From positions 48,312 through 112,311 of the forward strand of contig NW_019775585.1 in assembly GCF_001039355.2 (NCBI RefSeq): a stretch of 64,000 bases of DNA, read 5' to 3'. The stretch comes from Lingula anatina (lineage: Eukaryota > Brachiopoda > Lingulata > Lingulida > Lingulidae). The translations under genes and the position numbers were made by a program. Below, piece after piece: positions 23,413-33,758 of the stretch; the stretch's first letter is position 1, and every line of letters begins with the position of its first letter. Below the pieces are notes generated by a model. The model was not told where the DNA came from. It saw only the letters and a program-made list of their open reading frames with translations, and did not search any database.

Positions 23413-25481
23413 ACCAGACATTCCTGGCAATGCAATGTTATCTCACAACTACCACATTCAAAGCGCATTACGCAGCTGGCCTATCTCGGTGTGACAGGCA
23501 CAGTACTCCGCTAGGAACCGTAGTCCGTTCGAAACTACTTACCTATAGTACAGGTGACATTCGTCCCATATACTAAAAAAGGCAAGACTGAGCAAAACGG
23601 AAGGCGTTACAATTTGATCAGTATGTGCGCCGTAAAATTACTCTAGGGAAATGACCTTGAAACTTTTACTGCACGAAACAGACCAATACTGGGACGTTCT
23701 TCGCAAGTATTTAAATGCGTTATTAATTTAATTAGAAACCTGAAAACTTTGCGATTTGGATTTAAATGCATCACCACACTACTCTAAAACATATCGTAGA
23801 AGGCAGGTTTTAGGCGCAATGACGCTGGACTCTCTAATTATACATGCCATATATTGACGTATTCCTTTGCAACAACAAACATAAAGTAGTGGGTTTGAAC
23901 TGCTTACAAATCATCGAATTTCTTCTTATTAATGTGAGCACACTGTGAGGACGTGAATTTCGTCCTCCGTGACTCAGATCACTCAACGTGCTCTTTCTAT
24001 CAGATGCAGGCGTTGATTTAAATTAACTATGGATGACAAACTATACATATTCTTCTTAATTACCGAAATTGACGTTCGTGATTGGAGGCGCGATTGGATT
24101 TATTTTTTCGTTGTGACATCCGAATTAATTACAGAAACCGCGATTTCTTAGCCCGATTGTAAATATAGTTGCTACGGGCATGGCATTATAAACTGCAAAC
24201 CACAGGTCCCGGAGATTATCGAGATTATTACTCCCGTATTAATAAGCAGTAGGAATAGCAGATTATAGAAATATATTAGTTTGGTTGGAATTTTAAATGA
24301 TAATAATGATTCATGAAAAAAAACTCCAATCTTAGCTATCAAAATTATATATATTATATATATACCCATATACAAAGAACTACTTTTTTCTACGGGTATA
24401 ATCATTTGCCACTTCCTACAGTATCTCAGAACCTTGAAACAAATCTCCCAACACACAGCCCTTGTTAAATACATGCTGTTTCTTTTCAGAGCAACTAAAA
24501 ACATTATTTCGCATGTAAGTCAACCATCAACTAAATCCGCGCCTATAGCACCCTTAATTAATTAACTATATTGATGCAGTAATTACGGGTGTAGGTTAGC
24601 GTCCGTGAATGGTGTGCAAGGTGGAAAGCCTAATCACGTGATTGCGTGACGAAATCCCATGAAGTTTGTGTAGAAATTACTTTTTATTGATTCTTCGTCC
24701 CTGGGGATTTGTTTTCACGTGCTTCGCTACAGACGGACGGGGCATTCAATGAGTGGTTTACATAACCAGTGAAAAAGATATAAAAAATGCTGGGAGATAT
24801 CTTGATGGAATCGATATTAGCTTTCGAGTTAAAATTTCAAATGTCCAATGGATGAAGACAATCAAAATTACTTGTGAAAGGAATATCGTATATTCGTTTA
24901 CTGATAGGTTGAGTATTTAATAAGTCGCATAGTGAAATGTTGGCTGCATGGCCCCTCAAATGTATTGCATTTGTTGCTGCTGGCAACAAACAATTGCAAT
25001 CGGTTCTCTTATTACTGTCAGCGATTTTGCCTGAAAAACACATCTGTTTCTCGCTAAGTTGAGACGTGTTTTCTTTTGTGTGCAGTGCAGTTGTTTCTTA
25101 ATAACACTATGTCTTCTTAACAAACACCCTGATAGTATACGGGCTGCAATTTTGGCGACTCCTAATCTTTCGTTATATTCTTTTTTAAAAATTGGATTAT
25201 TAACATTTCCATTAAGAGAAAGACGGTCAACAGTATCCGAACAATGGCTACTCCATAATTGGCAACAAAGCCTTAAATGGACACATCAGGCTACAGATGG
25301 TGTTTTATGCAGTGCTGGCGGCCTAGTGGACTTACAAGGTATCAAAATAAAATTCGACAGAAATACGCAGGATATGTTGTTTTGACACCAACCAATACCA
25401 ATACGTTCACAGTCGTGTTCAGCGCCAATTGGCTAATTACCGTTAACAAGACTAGATTCTTTTCGTGAAATTCACGCAGAA

Positions 25482-27576
25482 ATGGAGGATTACGTTCTTC
25501 GGGAGAAAGCACCACTAGGAGCACTCAGGACAACGGTAAGGTTCATTGTGATCACAGTACCATACGAACAGAAGATCATGACACTGTCAGGATCAGTACC
25601 ACATCATGTTAATGTCTTGAATAGCCGATTCATGACTACTTACGATAACTCACTGTAAATTATAAGACGGTGGTCCTTAATATGAATATCAGAAGGAGAA
25701 GGGACTGCTACACTGATCTGTGCAAACAAGTGAACGGTGTGTAAGAATATATATGAATAAAAGCAGTGTTTCATTTTTACCTGCGGCAGAGCCATGGGTC
25801 TTTTTGTACATCTGTATAGGCTGTGGAATTAATCATCTTTATCTTCTACTATTTTGCGATCCAAGGGCAGATTTCATCAGGTCCAAACCCTAAACTTGTA
25901 GATTTTCTTAATAGTCATCTGCAAGGCGCAATGGTTACCCGAAAAAACATGACGTTGCACTCGATATTTCTGATCTCCAAATCGTCATGGCACGATTCTT
26001 TTTTTTTTTCGATTTTTTTTAGTCTCTGCACGTGAAGCGCATGAAGCGCGAGACCATGAGGCCACAGACGTGTGCTGCCCAGGGCTGGGACGCCACCTGG
26101 TTGGTGAAAGAAAACAGAAATCTTAGAGAAAGGAACAAGGAGGTATGGGGATGAGGGTGGAAGCCAATGGCATCAGAACATCTAAACATTGCTATGGTGC
26201 ATTCCCTACCAGAGGTCCATAAAGCTGTTATAAAATCGGTTTAAGGACTTTCAACCGATTTTGTAACATTTCAAAGGGGCTCTGGTAGAGAGTTGCCCTC
26301 TACCAGGGCCATAAATTGATTTTTCCCTAGATATTCACGGATATATCTCTGGCTAATTCACGACTCAATATTCGATCTCTACTGTATATAACTCTCTAAG
26401 CCAAATAGAATTGTGCCATGAATTAGCCAAAGACATTCTAATTGTGTATGGTGCATGTAGTTCAATTACGTTGTTATATTGCATCTGTACTTGATGGTCG
26501 TTTTAAACACTTTGGTGAGAGGACAGTAGGGCACTTCTATTTATATAAAAATTATTATTTATTCTTTATTAATTTCTACAGTTGAGAGCTACGGTGTTAG
26601 ATTACCAAATGAAATACGCCGAAGACGCTGATCTCCGCGAACGTGCCCAACTACTGGCTGTAGAGGGGGAACAAAAGTCATCCGCCATTGCAGCACTAGA
26701 AAATACTCTGCAGAACAAGACAACAGAGCTGGCCAGCCTTCAGGAAACAGTAAACGCTGCTAAAAAGAACCTTGATTACATCAATGAGGAGATGAAACGA
26801 GCCATTGATAGAATGACAATGACAGAACACGTTAAAGAGTGCCAAGAGGACCGCGACCTTGATGTCATTGTACAAGACGTAGACAAAAAGGCGGCAAAAC
26901 TGAACATTCTGGCCTCGGATTTTCTTGACACGAGGCGCCGCCTCGCAGAGAGCAACTCTGAGGTCAAAGAGAAGAAAGTTCAAATAAAAGAATGGACTTT
27001 TAAAATGACCGTTAAAGAGGGAGATTATCAAAAGTTGCAGACGAAGTATGATGAATTAGAAAACGAGGCTAGTGAACTGAGGGAAACTGTAGATGAAATG
27101 AAAGACGAAAAGAAGAAAATGAAAAAAACTTATGAGGGCCTGTTAAAATGGAAAATTGTAAGTTATATGCAAAAGATTGGAATTAATTGGAATTAATTTT
27201 AATTTATTATTATTTGATGTCCACAGCTTGTGTAAAAAAGAAATCCTCAAAGTTGGTTGAATACATTTTGGCTTGAATTGAAAACAAATATTTGCATACA
27301 ATGGAATAAAAAAAATCTTAAAGGTATTCTATACGGGATTTTTGCACCAAGACTAATTTTTCTTTGAAAAAAAAAACAAACAATTTTTCCTTTTCACAAA
27401 TTCTTGCTTCATGCTGAAGCGGGGAAGGTGGTTAGCTTTATAAGATATTTAGGCTTTAATGTGACTTAAGAACATTTTCCAGGGCGTACAGAATATCTTT
27501 AAAAGCTCGTTGCTTCCCCCTCTCTCTCACTTTCCTTATTACTTACACACACACGTGCACACGGCGTCGACAACAG

Positions 27577-27612
<36 letters not shown>

Positions 27613-28543
27613 GACAAGAAAATATACAAGCCTTCATGACTGTTTTCACAAAGTGATCCATTTTTCTAACCAGGGTCTAGAAAAGGAAAAGGAACGACTG
27701 ACAGACCAAAACAACCGCCTCCTTGAGCAGATAGAAAACCAGGAGCGGAAAGTCATAGGCCTAGAACAAGATGTGGACCATCTCAAGACTGAAGTAGGTA
27801 GACTCGAAGAGCAGAATACGGATCTTTATCGACTAGGAACCGAGTACGACAGAGAGAACACCCACCTGAGGGAACAGCACAACAGAATGGTGCAAAAATT
27901 AAAGACCATGAGAGACGCTAACAGTCAGCTAAGTACTGGAAATGCAGAGCTCTCTCAGGCCTTGAAGTTGGTGGAGCAACAGGTAATTTGAAGAGACAAC
28001 CCCTACTCACAATGGCATTTTTACGCAAAGCAAAAATGCTAGAAATAAAGCCTACTTTAATGGTACACTTGGGTCAAATTTGCAGTTATCAACCATAACT
28101 CATTTTTATCATTTCCTAATTTTTCATACACGAAGTTAGGGGGTTGCCCAGGTCTTTGCTTTTGTGTATTTACATTGCATTTGCCAACCGGATATAAAAG
28201 TATTATTGTGATTTAAGGAAGTGTCTGCAGTAACTTCGGAAATTACTAGACGCTCATATTCTTTATTTGACATAAGTAAAAGCAGTCAAAACTAATACTG
28301 TTACAGGTCGTAGAGCTGGGGCAGTGCATAGACGAGGACAAGGACGTCACGGTTCAAGGACTCAAGCAGGCGATTCGACAACGTGACGAGAACGTGATGA
28401 AGCAAGAGAGCGAAATTAACAACTTGAAACACACGCTGAGTGAGGCAGACGACAAAATTATGAATCTGAGCAAAGAAGTAAACATCCTAACAGAAAAGAC
28501 GCAAAGATACGCTAAACTACTGGTTAAACAAGGAGTTCTATAG
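25482..28543 (+). CDS. Coiled-coil protein of unknown function (5 exons)
   Basis: Exons 25482-25535, 26023-26142, 26582-27157, 27674-27982 and 28307-28543 (stop 28541-28543) give 431 residues; every intron is phase 0. The start MEDYVLREKAPLGALR is the first ATG of an exon with a strong GTAAGG donor; an earlier exon cannot be excluded. Exon 2 is basic (HVKRMKRETMRPQ). From about residue 50 to the end the protein is almost all charged heptad repeats (LEKEKERLTDQNNRLLEQIE; VGRLEEQNTDLYRL), with a likely break near the middle of exon 3 (EHVKECQEDRDLDVIVQDVD). No enzyme motif, signal peptide or membrane segment is seen. Such proteins are often cytoskeletal, ciliary or scaffolding, but I do not recognise this one. 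Its last exon was copied downstream at 32137-32373 by a segmental duplication. Confidence 0.72.
26206..26288. repeat. Foldback element with 36-bp arms
   Basis: The left arm 26206-26241 (starting CTACCAGAG, ending AAAATCGGTT) is a near inverted copy of the right arm 26253-26288 (starting AACCGATTTT, ending CTCTGGTAG), with about 11 bp between them. It lies in intron 2 of the coiled-coil gene. Arms differ at several positions, so it is not a fresh insertion. Confidence 0.75.
27322..27498. mobile_element. TTAA-flanked MITE (piggyBac-like target site)
   Basis: Inverted ends AGGTATTCTATACG (left) and AGATATTCTGTACG (right, complement strand) sit directly inside TTAA on both sides (27318-27321 and 27499-27502). 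TTAA target duplication is the hallmark of piggyBac-type transposition. The element is 177 bp, noncoding, and lies in intron 3 of the coiled-coil gene. Confidence 0.6.
27581..27610. repeat. Poly-A run
   Basis: Thirty or so A residues in intron 3 of the coiled-coil gene. No sign of an upstream retro-element body, so read as a simple repeat. Confidence 0.9.
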
Positions 28544-28862
28544 GCGTAAATGCATTCCTGCAGGAGCGAATCCAGGCACGTTTTCTGACAGGCCTCCAAA
28601 TCCCGCCACAGATAGGTCATTATCTTCATTATTATAAGCCTTTTACTAAATTAGCATAATCTTTCAAAGTTTGACAGACACGTACAGTGAAAGGGTAGCG
28701 TAGCACGAGTTGTTGCTAAGGTACCCAGTACACTCGGTTGCCTCTCCTGCCATAATTGTGAAGAACCCAACTTTCCTCACCCTTTTCGCTATGCTCATGT
28801 TATATTTTTTCCACAACAGTCTTTCAGACGGTTCAGAATGAGTTATGTCGACCTATCCACTG

Positions 28863-28950
28863 TGCACTACTAATTCCACGGGACTCTTGCTGAATGCAAG
28901 TAGATTCACAGACTAACATGCTTCCTCCGGCGTTGAGTATAATACAGATA
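28863..28950. repeat. Fragment related to the 2.8-3.2 kb foldback family
   Basis: Shares with 2930-3000 the order GGGACTC, CTGA-TGCAA-TAGATT, AACA-GC-TCC, GTTGAG and AATACAGATA, with scattered differences. Its duplicate is at about 32700-32780. Related sequence is also at 53096-53145. Confidence 0.5.
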
Positions 28951-29202
28951 GTCCATTAGGTGTCCCTTGATATCGTTTCAAACCATTTCCACAATCGCGA
29001 GTCTAACTATGTTTATAGATTTTGTTTTAAAAATCTAAAATAATGATTATCGAAGGCCGTTTACCACACTAAATGTGCCAATTTTTTTTTTGTAATTTTT
29101 TTAATTCGTCTGTAAAAAAAAACATCTCTCTCTTTCCTATCAGAACAATTTATATCTTCTAACCATTAGGAAGGCTTATATTGCCGGTATTAAGGCTAAT
29201 TT

Positions 29203-29305
29203 GACCTTGGCGTTTTTGAAGGGACTGGCTTGGTTGCTGAGCAGTACTCACTTGGTCTGTTGTAACTCCTTGCTTGGCTTTCCTATGCTAGTAGCCGCCA
29301 AGGTC
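29203..29305. repeat. Inverted-repeat insert present only in copy A
   Basis: Bounded by TGACCTTGGCG and its inverse CGCCAAGGTCA. At the matching place (about 33043-33096) copy B has different, shorter sequence, so the insert arrived after, or was lost since, the duplication. Confidence 0.5.
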
Positions 29306-29952
29306 AGATGAGAGTTGGCGTCAATTTAACTGCTCATATTAGCTGCTTTATAGGTAAAAAGTTATAGTCTAAATGTTCAAATTGTGGCATATTGGCAAGG
29401 AAAATGAAGTTAACGGACGTAGAAGTAATTACTTTGGGACATTTGGAATTCATAACACTCCCAGTATTTCACACTCGCAAAAATGGAACAGCATGCTCAT
29501 TTCTAGAAGTATTTTCCGGTCAAACCTTATGGACTTAGAGAAGCTGATGATTATTTGAATACGTCGAAACCAAGTGGAAGAGTGTTAGTCCCTCACAATG
29601 CATTCTGAATGGTATTGCTCCAGTAGGTTAGTCGTAGGCAGTAAGCAGAATGTGACAAAGATAAATTTGTAGCCTGTCAGTTTGTGGACCGGTACAAATA
29701 ACCGAAAAAATATATGGTCAGTAGCTTGGAAGCCAGGTGCGTTATGACCTTAAGTAACAGCTATGGACTACCTCAGGTGTCAACAGCATACTTGTAAGGT
29801 CTGTTTGATTGGTTGCCCCCGTGTGCTCTTTTTCTTGGGGTGCAAGGCGGATTTTTGCCGTGGACAGAATCTTGGTTTAGCGTTCAAGAGGCGTTTCCTG
29901 TACTAGAATAATCAGTATATATCCTGTCGTTAAAGGACTGAAAGGAGAGTGG

Positions 29953-29960
29953 TTTATAAG
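29953..29960 (+). promoter_or_regulatory. TATA-like motif before GNAT copy A
   Basis: TTTATAAG, 63 bp upstream of the ATG at 30016, leaving room for a short leader. In copy B two bases are missing and the site reads TTTAAG (about 33698-33703). Confidence 0.4.
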
Positions 29961-30015
29961 AGAAAGAGGTTCACGCTTATTCCACGCTCTGATTCAGCCT
30001 TATTAATTCTGCGAC

Positions 30016-30747
30016 ATGGATGGAGGCAAATTTATCATACGGACCCTATCCCCAGACAAAAACGAATGTAGACTGATATGGGAGATGGTGATGAACAATA
30101 GAAACAATTTGGTGTTTTGGAGGGTATTTAGAAGAGCACTGCTGCGACGATGCTCCATCAGTGCCTCAATTGCGACTTGGGTTTTGCTCTGGGCTCTGAC
30201 CGGAACGCCATTAGTGGCTACGCTTGCCACGATCATCCTGTGGAATGGAGGTATTTATACCTTTGTTCACTTGGAACGCCTTGTCTATGAGGGTTTATGT
30301 GAGGAGGAGAAAGTCAATCTATTCGAGCATTATAACAGGCGTAAGACACGGTTTTGGGTCGCGGAATACGACGGAGGCATCATTGGTTCTGTTGCTGTGG
30401 ATAAGAATAGTGAGTGCGTGGCAGAGTTGAAAAGACTGTCCATACAGCCAGATTTTAGACGACTTGGAGTTGGGAAGACACTCGTTGACAAGGCAGTGGA
30501 TTTCTGCAAGAAAAATGACTATAAAGAATTAGTCCTGACAACAACAGAATTCCACTTTGGCGCTCGACGGTTTTATAAGCAATGCGGCTTTAAAGAAATG
30601 GGGGTTTTCCAGGCTCCCGCAGTTTGCTTTTTGACTCCTTACAAAAGATACTCATTTAGTTTGCGATTAGATAAAAACAATGATATAAATCCATGTGACC
30701 GAATTGCCTTGCCCCCATTTGTACCGGTTTGTAATGTAGCACCTTAA
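30016..30747 (+). CDS. NAT8/camello-like N-acetyltransferase, copy A (single exon)
   Basis: A 243-residue uninterrupted frame. Residues about 48-79 form one or two hydrophobic segments (SISASIATWVLLWALTGTP and following), then a GNAT domain from about 85 to 215. The acetyl-CoA motif is R-R-L-G-V-G-K at about 148-154 (pattern Q/R-x-x-G-x-G/A), preceded by AELKRLSIQPDF (beta4) and followed by YKELVLTTTEF and ARRFYKQCGFKEMG, the typical beta5 and helix 4 region. The hydrophobic segment before a GNAT domain is the layout of NAT8/camello proteins, which sit in ER membranes and acetylate lysines or cysteine conjugates; the substrate here is not predictable. No intron, in contrast to neighbouring genes, so an old retrocopy is possible. 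Its paralogue is at 33759. Confidence 0.85.
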   Translation: MDGGKFIIRTLSPDKNECRLIWEMVMNNRNNLVFWRVFRRALLRRCSISASIATWVLLWALTGTPLVATLATIILWNGGIYTFVHLERLVYEGLCEEEKVNLFEHYNRRKTRFWVAEYDGGIIGSVAVDKNSECVAELKRLSIQPDFRRLGVGKTLVDKAVDFCKKNDYKELVLTTTEFHFGARRFYKQCGFKEMGVFQAPAVCFLTPYKRYSFSLRLDKNNDINPCDRIALPPFVPVCNVAP

Positions 30748-32018
30748 GCAATACATATGATGGAAATGCCTCCCAGTTATGGTATAAAATTCACTACCGA
30801 TCGACATCCATATTGGTATCAAGGCCACTACAAGTTTTAATGTCAATTTTAGTGATGCATGTTAAATTTCTAGATCCATCTCTGCGTGGCTAACTACTCT
30901 CTTCCAGAGACCAGACGCCAGGTAGCTGGCTGATGACGTCATTTCTGTGAAAAAAAAAATGGGCATCATCTAGTGAATACATTCTCTCTGTGAACCTGGT
31001 AGAGGGTAAGGTGGGGCGTGGGCATTTTGTAATAATAATAATAATAATAATAATTGTTGTTGTTATCAATTTTTGTATATTTTCACCAGTCCAGTCTGAT
31101 GTTAAAAGCATGAATGAAGATATGTATATGTTGAATTATTGAAAAAGTGTAAGAACAGTCGTTGCAAACTCCACATTATAAACTGCGACCTGCATGCACC
31201 GGAGCACTTTTCTCTCGAATAAACTTGCAGATAGTAGATTATGGTAATACATTATTGCTTGATTTATTTTTCAGCTATTTATCTATCTTGAATAATTAAT
31301 GTAGATTTATGCTTTTTTTACAATTGGGTCATGAAATCGCGGTTCAAGCAATTAATACGGCGATCAAATTCGAGGCTCCAAGTCACAAATGCTTGACCTC
31401 TTGATCTATATTGCGGATTGTGTTAGCGGGGCGATACTGCACGGCAGCAATGCTTTTGTTGAGAAGCACTACCTCAATCATCCAAAGAGGTCTATTACCA
31501 TTATCGCTTTTCAACACTTGAACTAGTTCTTGTATCTACGTGGTACATCTTGTTCCGATTTGGTATAAACTGTGCTCTACGATAAATAAAAGGTTTTAAT
31601 AATAAATGGTTTACTGGACTCAATTATTATAATATATAAAAATCCGGGACGGATCCAGGATTATGTGAAGGGGGATCCGTTTTTTGGAACAACGGGGAGN
31701 TATACTACAAAAGTACCGAATGTCCTATCTTTGCTGTCGATTAGGTACGTTTTTAGTTCTTTCATTGAAAAGTCATCAGGTACTTCTGCTAATTTTCTAT
31801 TCCAACTGCTCCCATGAATGTGTTTTCGAAAAAAATCAGGTGTTAACATGTTACGAAACTTTGAAAATTCAGATTGAAATGAGCACTCCTCGATATGGCG
31901 TCCGTCGTGTACACTCCACACTTTCCCCCTGAAACTTCAAATCCCGCAAAATCTCGCGTTCCCACGGATAATTTAGCGGAAGTCACGTGACCGTGGAAAA
32001 GCCTCTATTGATATAAAG
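30748..32018. other. 3' flank of GNAT copy A and spacer between the two duplicated units
   Basis: Holds an (ATA)n run at 31030-31053, an AATAAA at about 31215, the end of copy A at 31699, an ambiguous base N at 31700, and about 320 bp of sequence unique to this spot, with the minus-strand frame at 31661-31921. Confidence 0.6.
31661..31921 (-). other. Orphan open frame between the duplicated units
   Basis: Starts with an ATG at 31921 and runs 86 codons to 31661; the last part crosses the N at 31700 into copy A, so only about 73 codons belong to the unique spacer. The peptide (RNMLTPDFFRKHIHGSSWNR, then MKELKTYLIDSKDRTFGTF) has a balanced, protein-like composition. Upstream on the same strand is CpG-rich sequence with CACGTGAC. 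It could be the 5' end of a gene or element cut by the duplication. I do not recognise the family. Confidence 0.25.
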
Positions 32019-32136
32019 ATATAAAAATATTATTGTGACTTAAAGGAAGTGTCTGCAATAACTTTGGAAATTACTAGACGCTCATATTCTTTATTTGACA
32101 GTATGTAAAAGCAGTACAAAACTTATACTATTACAG

Positions 32137-32373
32137 GTCGTAGAGCTGGGGCAGTGCATAGACGAGGACAAGGACGTCACGGTTCAAGGACTCAAGCAGA
32201 CGATAAGACAACGTGACGAGCACGTGATGAAGCAAGAGAGCGAAATTAACAACTTGAAACACACGCTGAGTGAGGCAGACGACAAAATTATGAATCTGAG
32301 CAAAGAAGTAAACATCCTAACAGAAAAGACGCAAAGATACGCTAAACTATTGGTTAAACAAGGAGTTCTATAG
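32137..32373 (+). pseudogene. Duplicated terminal exon of the coiled-coil gene
   Basis: Near-identical to exon 28307-28543: same length, acceptor (TATTACAG), reading frame and TAG stop. Only two residues differ (Ala to Thr and Asn to His), with three silent changes. It has no upstream exons of its own. It is either an orphan exon or an alternative last exon if transcripts read through the first stop and poly-A site. Labelled pseudogene for lack of a complete gene, although nothing in the exon itself is broken. Confidence 0.65.
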
Positions 32374-33758
32374 GCGTAAATGCATTCCTGCAGGAGCGAA
32401 TCCAGGCACGTTTTCTGACAGGCCTCCAAATCCCGCCACAGATATATAAATACAATTACCATTTATCATTATCTTCATTATTATAATCTTTCAAAGTTTG
32501 ACAGACACGTACAGTGAAAGGGTAGCGTAGCACGAGTTGTTGCTAAGGTACCCAATACACTCGGTTGCCTCTCCTGCCATAATTGTGAAGAACCCAACTT
32601 TCCTCACCCTTTTCGCTATGCTCATGTTATAATTTTTTCCACAAGTCTTTCAGGCCGTTCAGAATGAGTTATGTCGACCTATCTACTGTGCACTACAAAT
32701 TCCACGGGGCTCTTGCTGAATGCAAGCAGATTCAGACTAACATGCTTCCTCCTGGCGTTGCGTATAATACAGATAGTCTATTAGGTGTCCCTTGATATCG
32801 TTTCAAACCATTTCCAAAATCGCGAGTCTAAGTATGTTTATAGATTTTGTTTTAAAAAAAGCTAAAATAATAAATATCGAAGGCCGTTAACCACACTAAA
32901 TGTGCCCTTTTTATTTATTTATTCATTTATTTATTTTATTTTATTTATTTATTTATTTTTTGGTAAGTCGTCTGTAAAAAGCATCTCTTTTTCCTTTCGG
33001 AACAATTTATACCTTCTTGCCATTACGAAGGCTTATATTGCCGGTGTAACGAAACTGAAGGTCCGTGGAACAGTAAGTCCGCCCTTCATTGATAGGTAAA
33101 AAGTTCCAGTCTAAATATTCAAATTGTGACATATTGGCAAGGAAAATGAAGTTAACGGACCCAAAAGTAATTACTTTGGGACATTTGGAATTCATAATAA
33201 CACTCCCAGTGTTTCACACTCGCAAAAATGGAAAAGCATGCTCATTTCTAGAAGTATTTTCCGGTCAGACCTTATGGACTTAGAGAAGCTGGGGATTATT
33301 TCAATACGTTGAAACCAAGTGGAGGCGTGTTTGTCCCTCACAATGCATTCTGAATGGTATTGCTCCAGTAGGTTAGTCGTAGGCAGTAAGCAGAATGTGA
33401 CAAAGAGAAATTTGTAGCCTGTCAGTTTGTGGACCGGTACAAACAACCGAAAAAATATATGGTCAGTAGTTTGGAAGCCAGGTGCGTTATGACCTTAAGT
33501 AACAGCTATGGACTACCTCAGGTGTCAACAACATACTTGTAAGGTCTGTTTGATTGGTTGTCCCCGTGTGCTCTTTTTCTTGGGGTGCAAGGCGGATTTT
33601 TGCCGTGGACAGAATCTTGGTTTAGCGTTCAAGAGGCGTTTCCTGTACTAGAATAATCAGTATATATCCTGTCGTTAAAGGACTGAAAGGAGAGTGGTTT
33701 AAGAGAAAGAGGTTCACGCTTATTCCACGCTCTGATTCAGCCTTATTAATTCTGCGAC

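Larger units (their letters stand above)
20235..25481. other. Intergenic region with microsatellites and hairpins; no convincing gene
   Basis: This stretch separates the SLC6-like gene (reading left) from the coiled-coil gene (reading right), so it should hold both promoters. Open frames here are AT-rich or made of simple repeats. It includes (TTTA)n at about 20384-20416, (ATT)n-(GTT)n at 21485-21541, (CTA)n at 21787-21826, a CG run at 21916-21930, a compound tract at 22567-22678, and the hairpin cluster at 23252-23412. Confidence 0.6.
28544..30015. other. 3' flank of the coiled-coil gene and 5' flank of GNAT copy A
   Basis: No coding frame. Contains the repeat fragment at 28863-28950, the insert at 29203-29305 and, at its right end, a TATA-like motif 63 bp before the GNAT start. 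Confidence 0.6.
28191..31699. repeat. Segmental duplication, copy A (about 3.5 kb)
   Basis: Matches copy B (32019-35492) along its whole length at high identity with small indels. It begins in the last intron of the coiled-coil gene (GATATAAAAGTATTATTGTG) and ends at GGAACAACGGGGAG just before the single N at 31700. It contains the terminal exon 28307-28543 and the GNAT gene 30016-30747. Relative to B it has about 110 bp of extra sequence around 29190-29310. Confidence 0.93.

Noticed and set aside
24172-24504. Minus-strand frame of 110 codons with hydrophobic stretches
   Set aside because: AT-rich composition (Ile/Leu/Tyr/Phe) with no family features; typical of chance frames in this base composition.
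25059-25385. Plus-strand frame of 108 codons just before the coiled-coil gene
   Set aside because: No homologous features, overlaps other chance frames, and does not end in a splice site that joins the gene at 25482.
27581-27610. Poly-A as the tail of a retroposed element
   Set aside because: No target duplication or element body could be found to its left; a simple homopolymer explains it.
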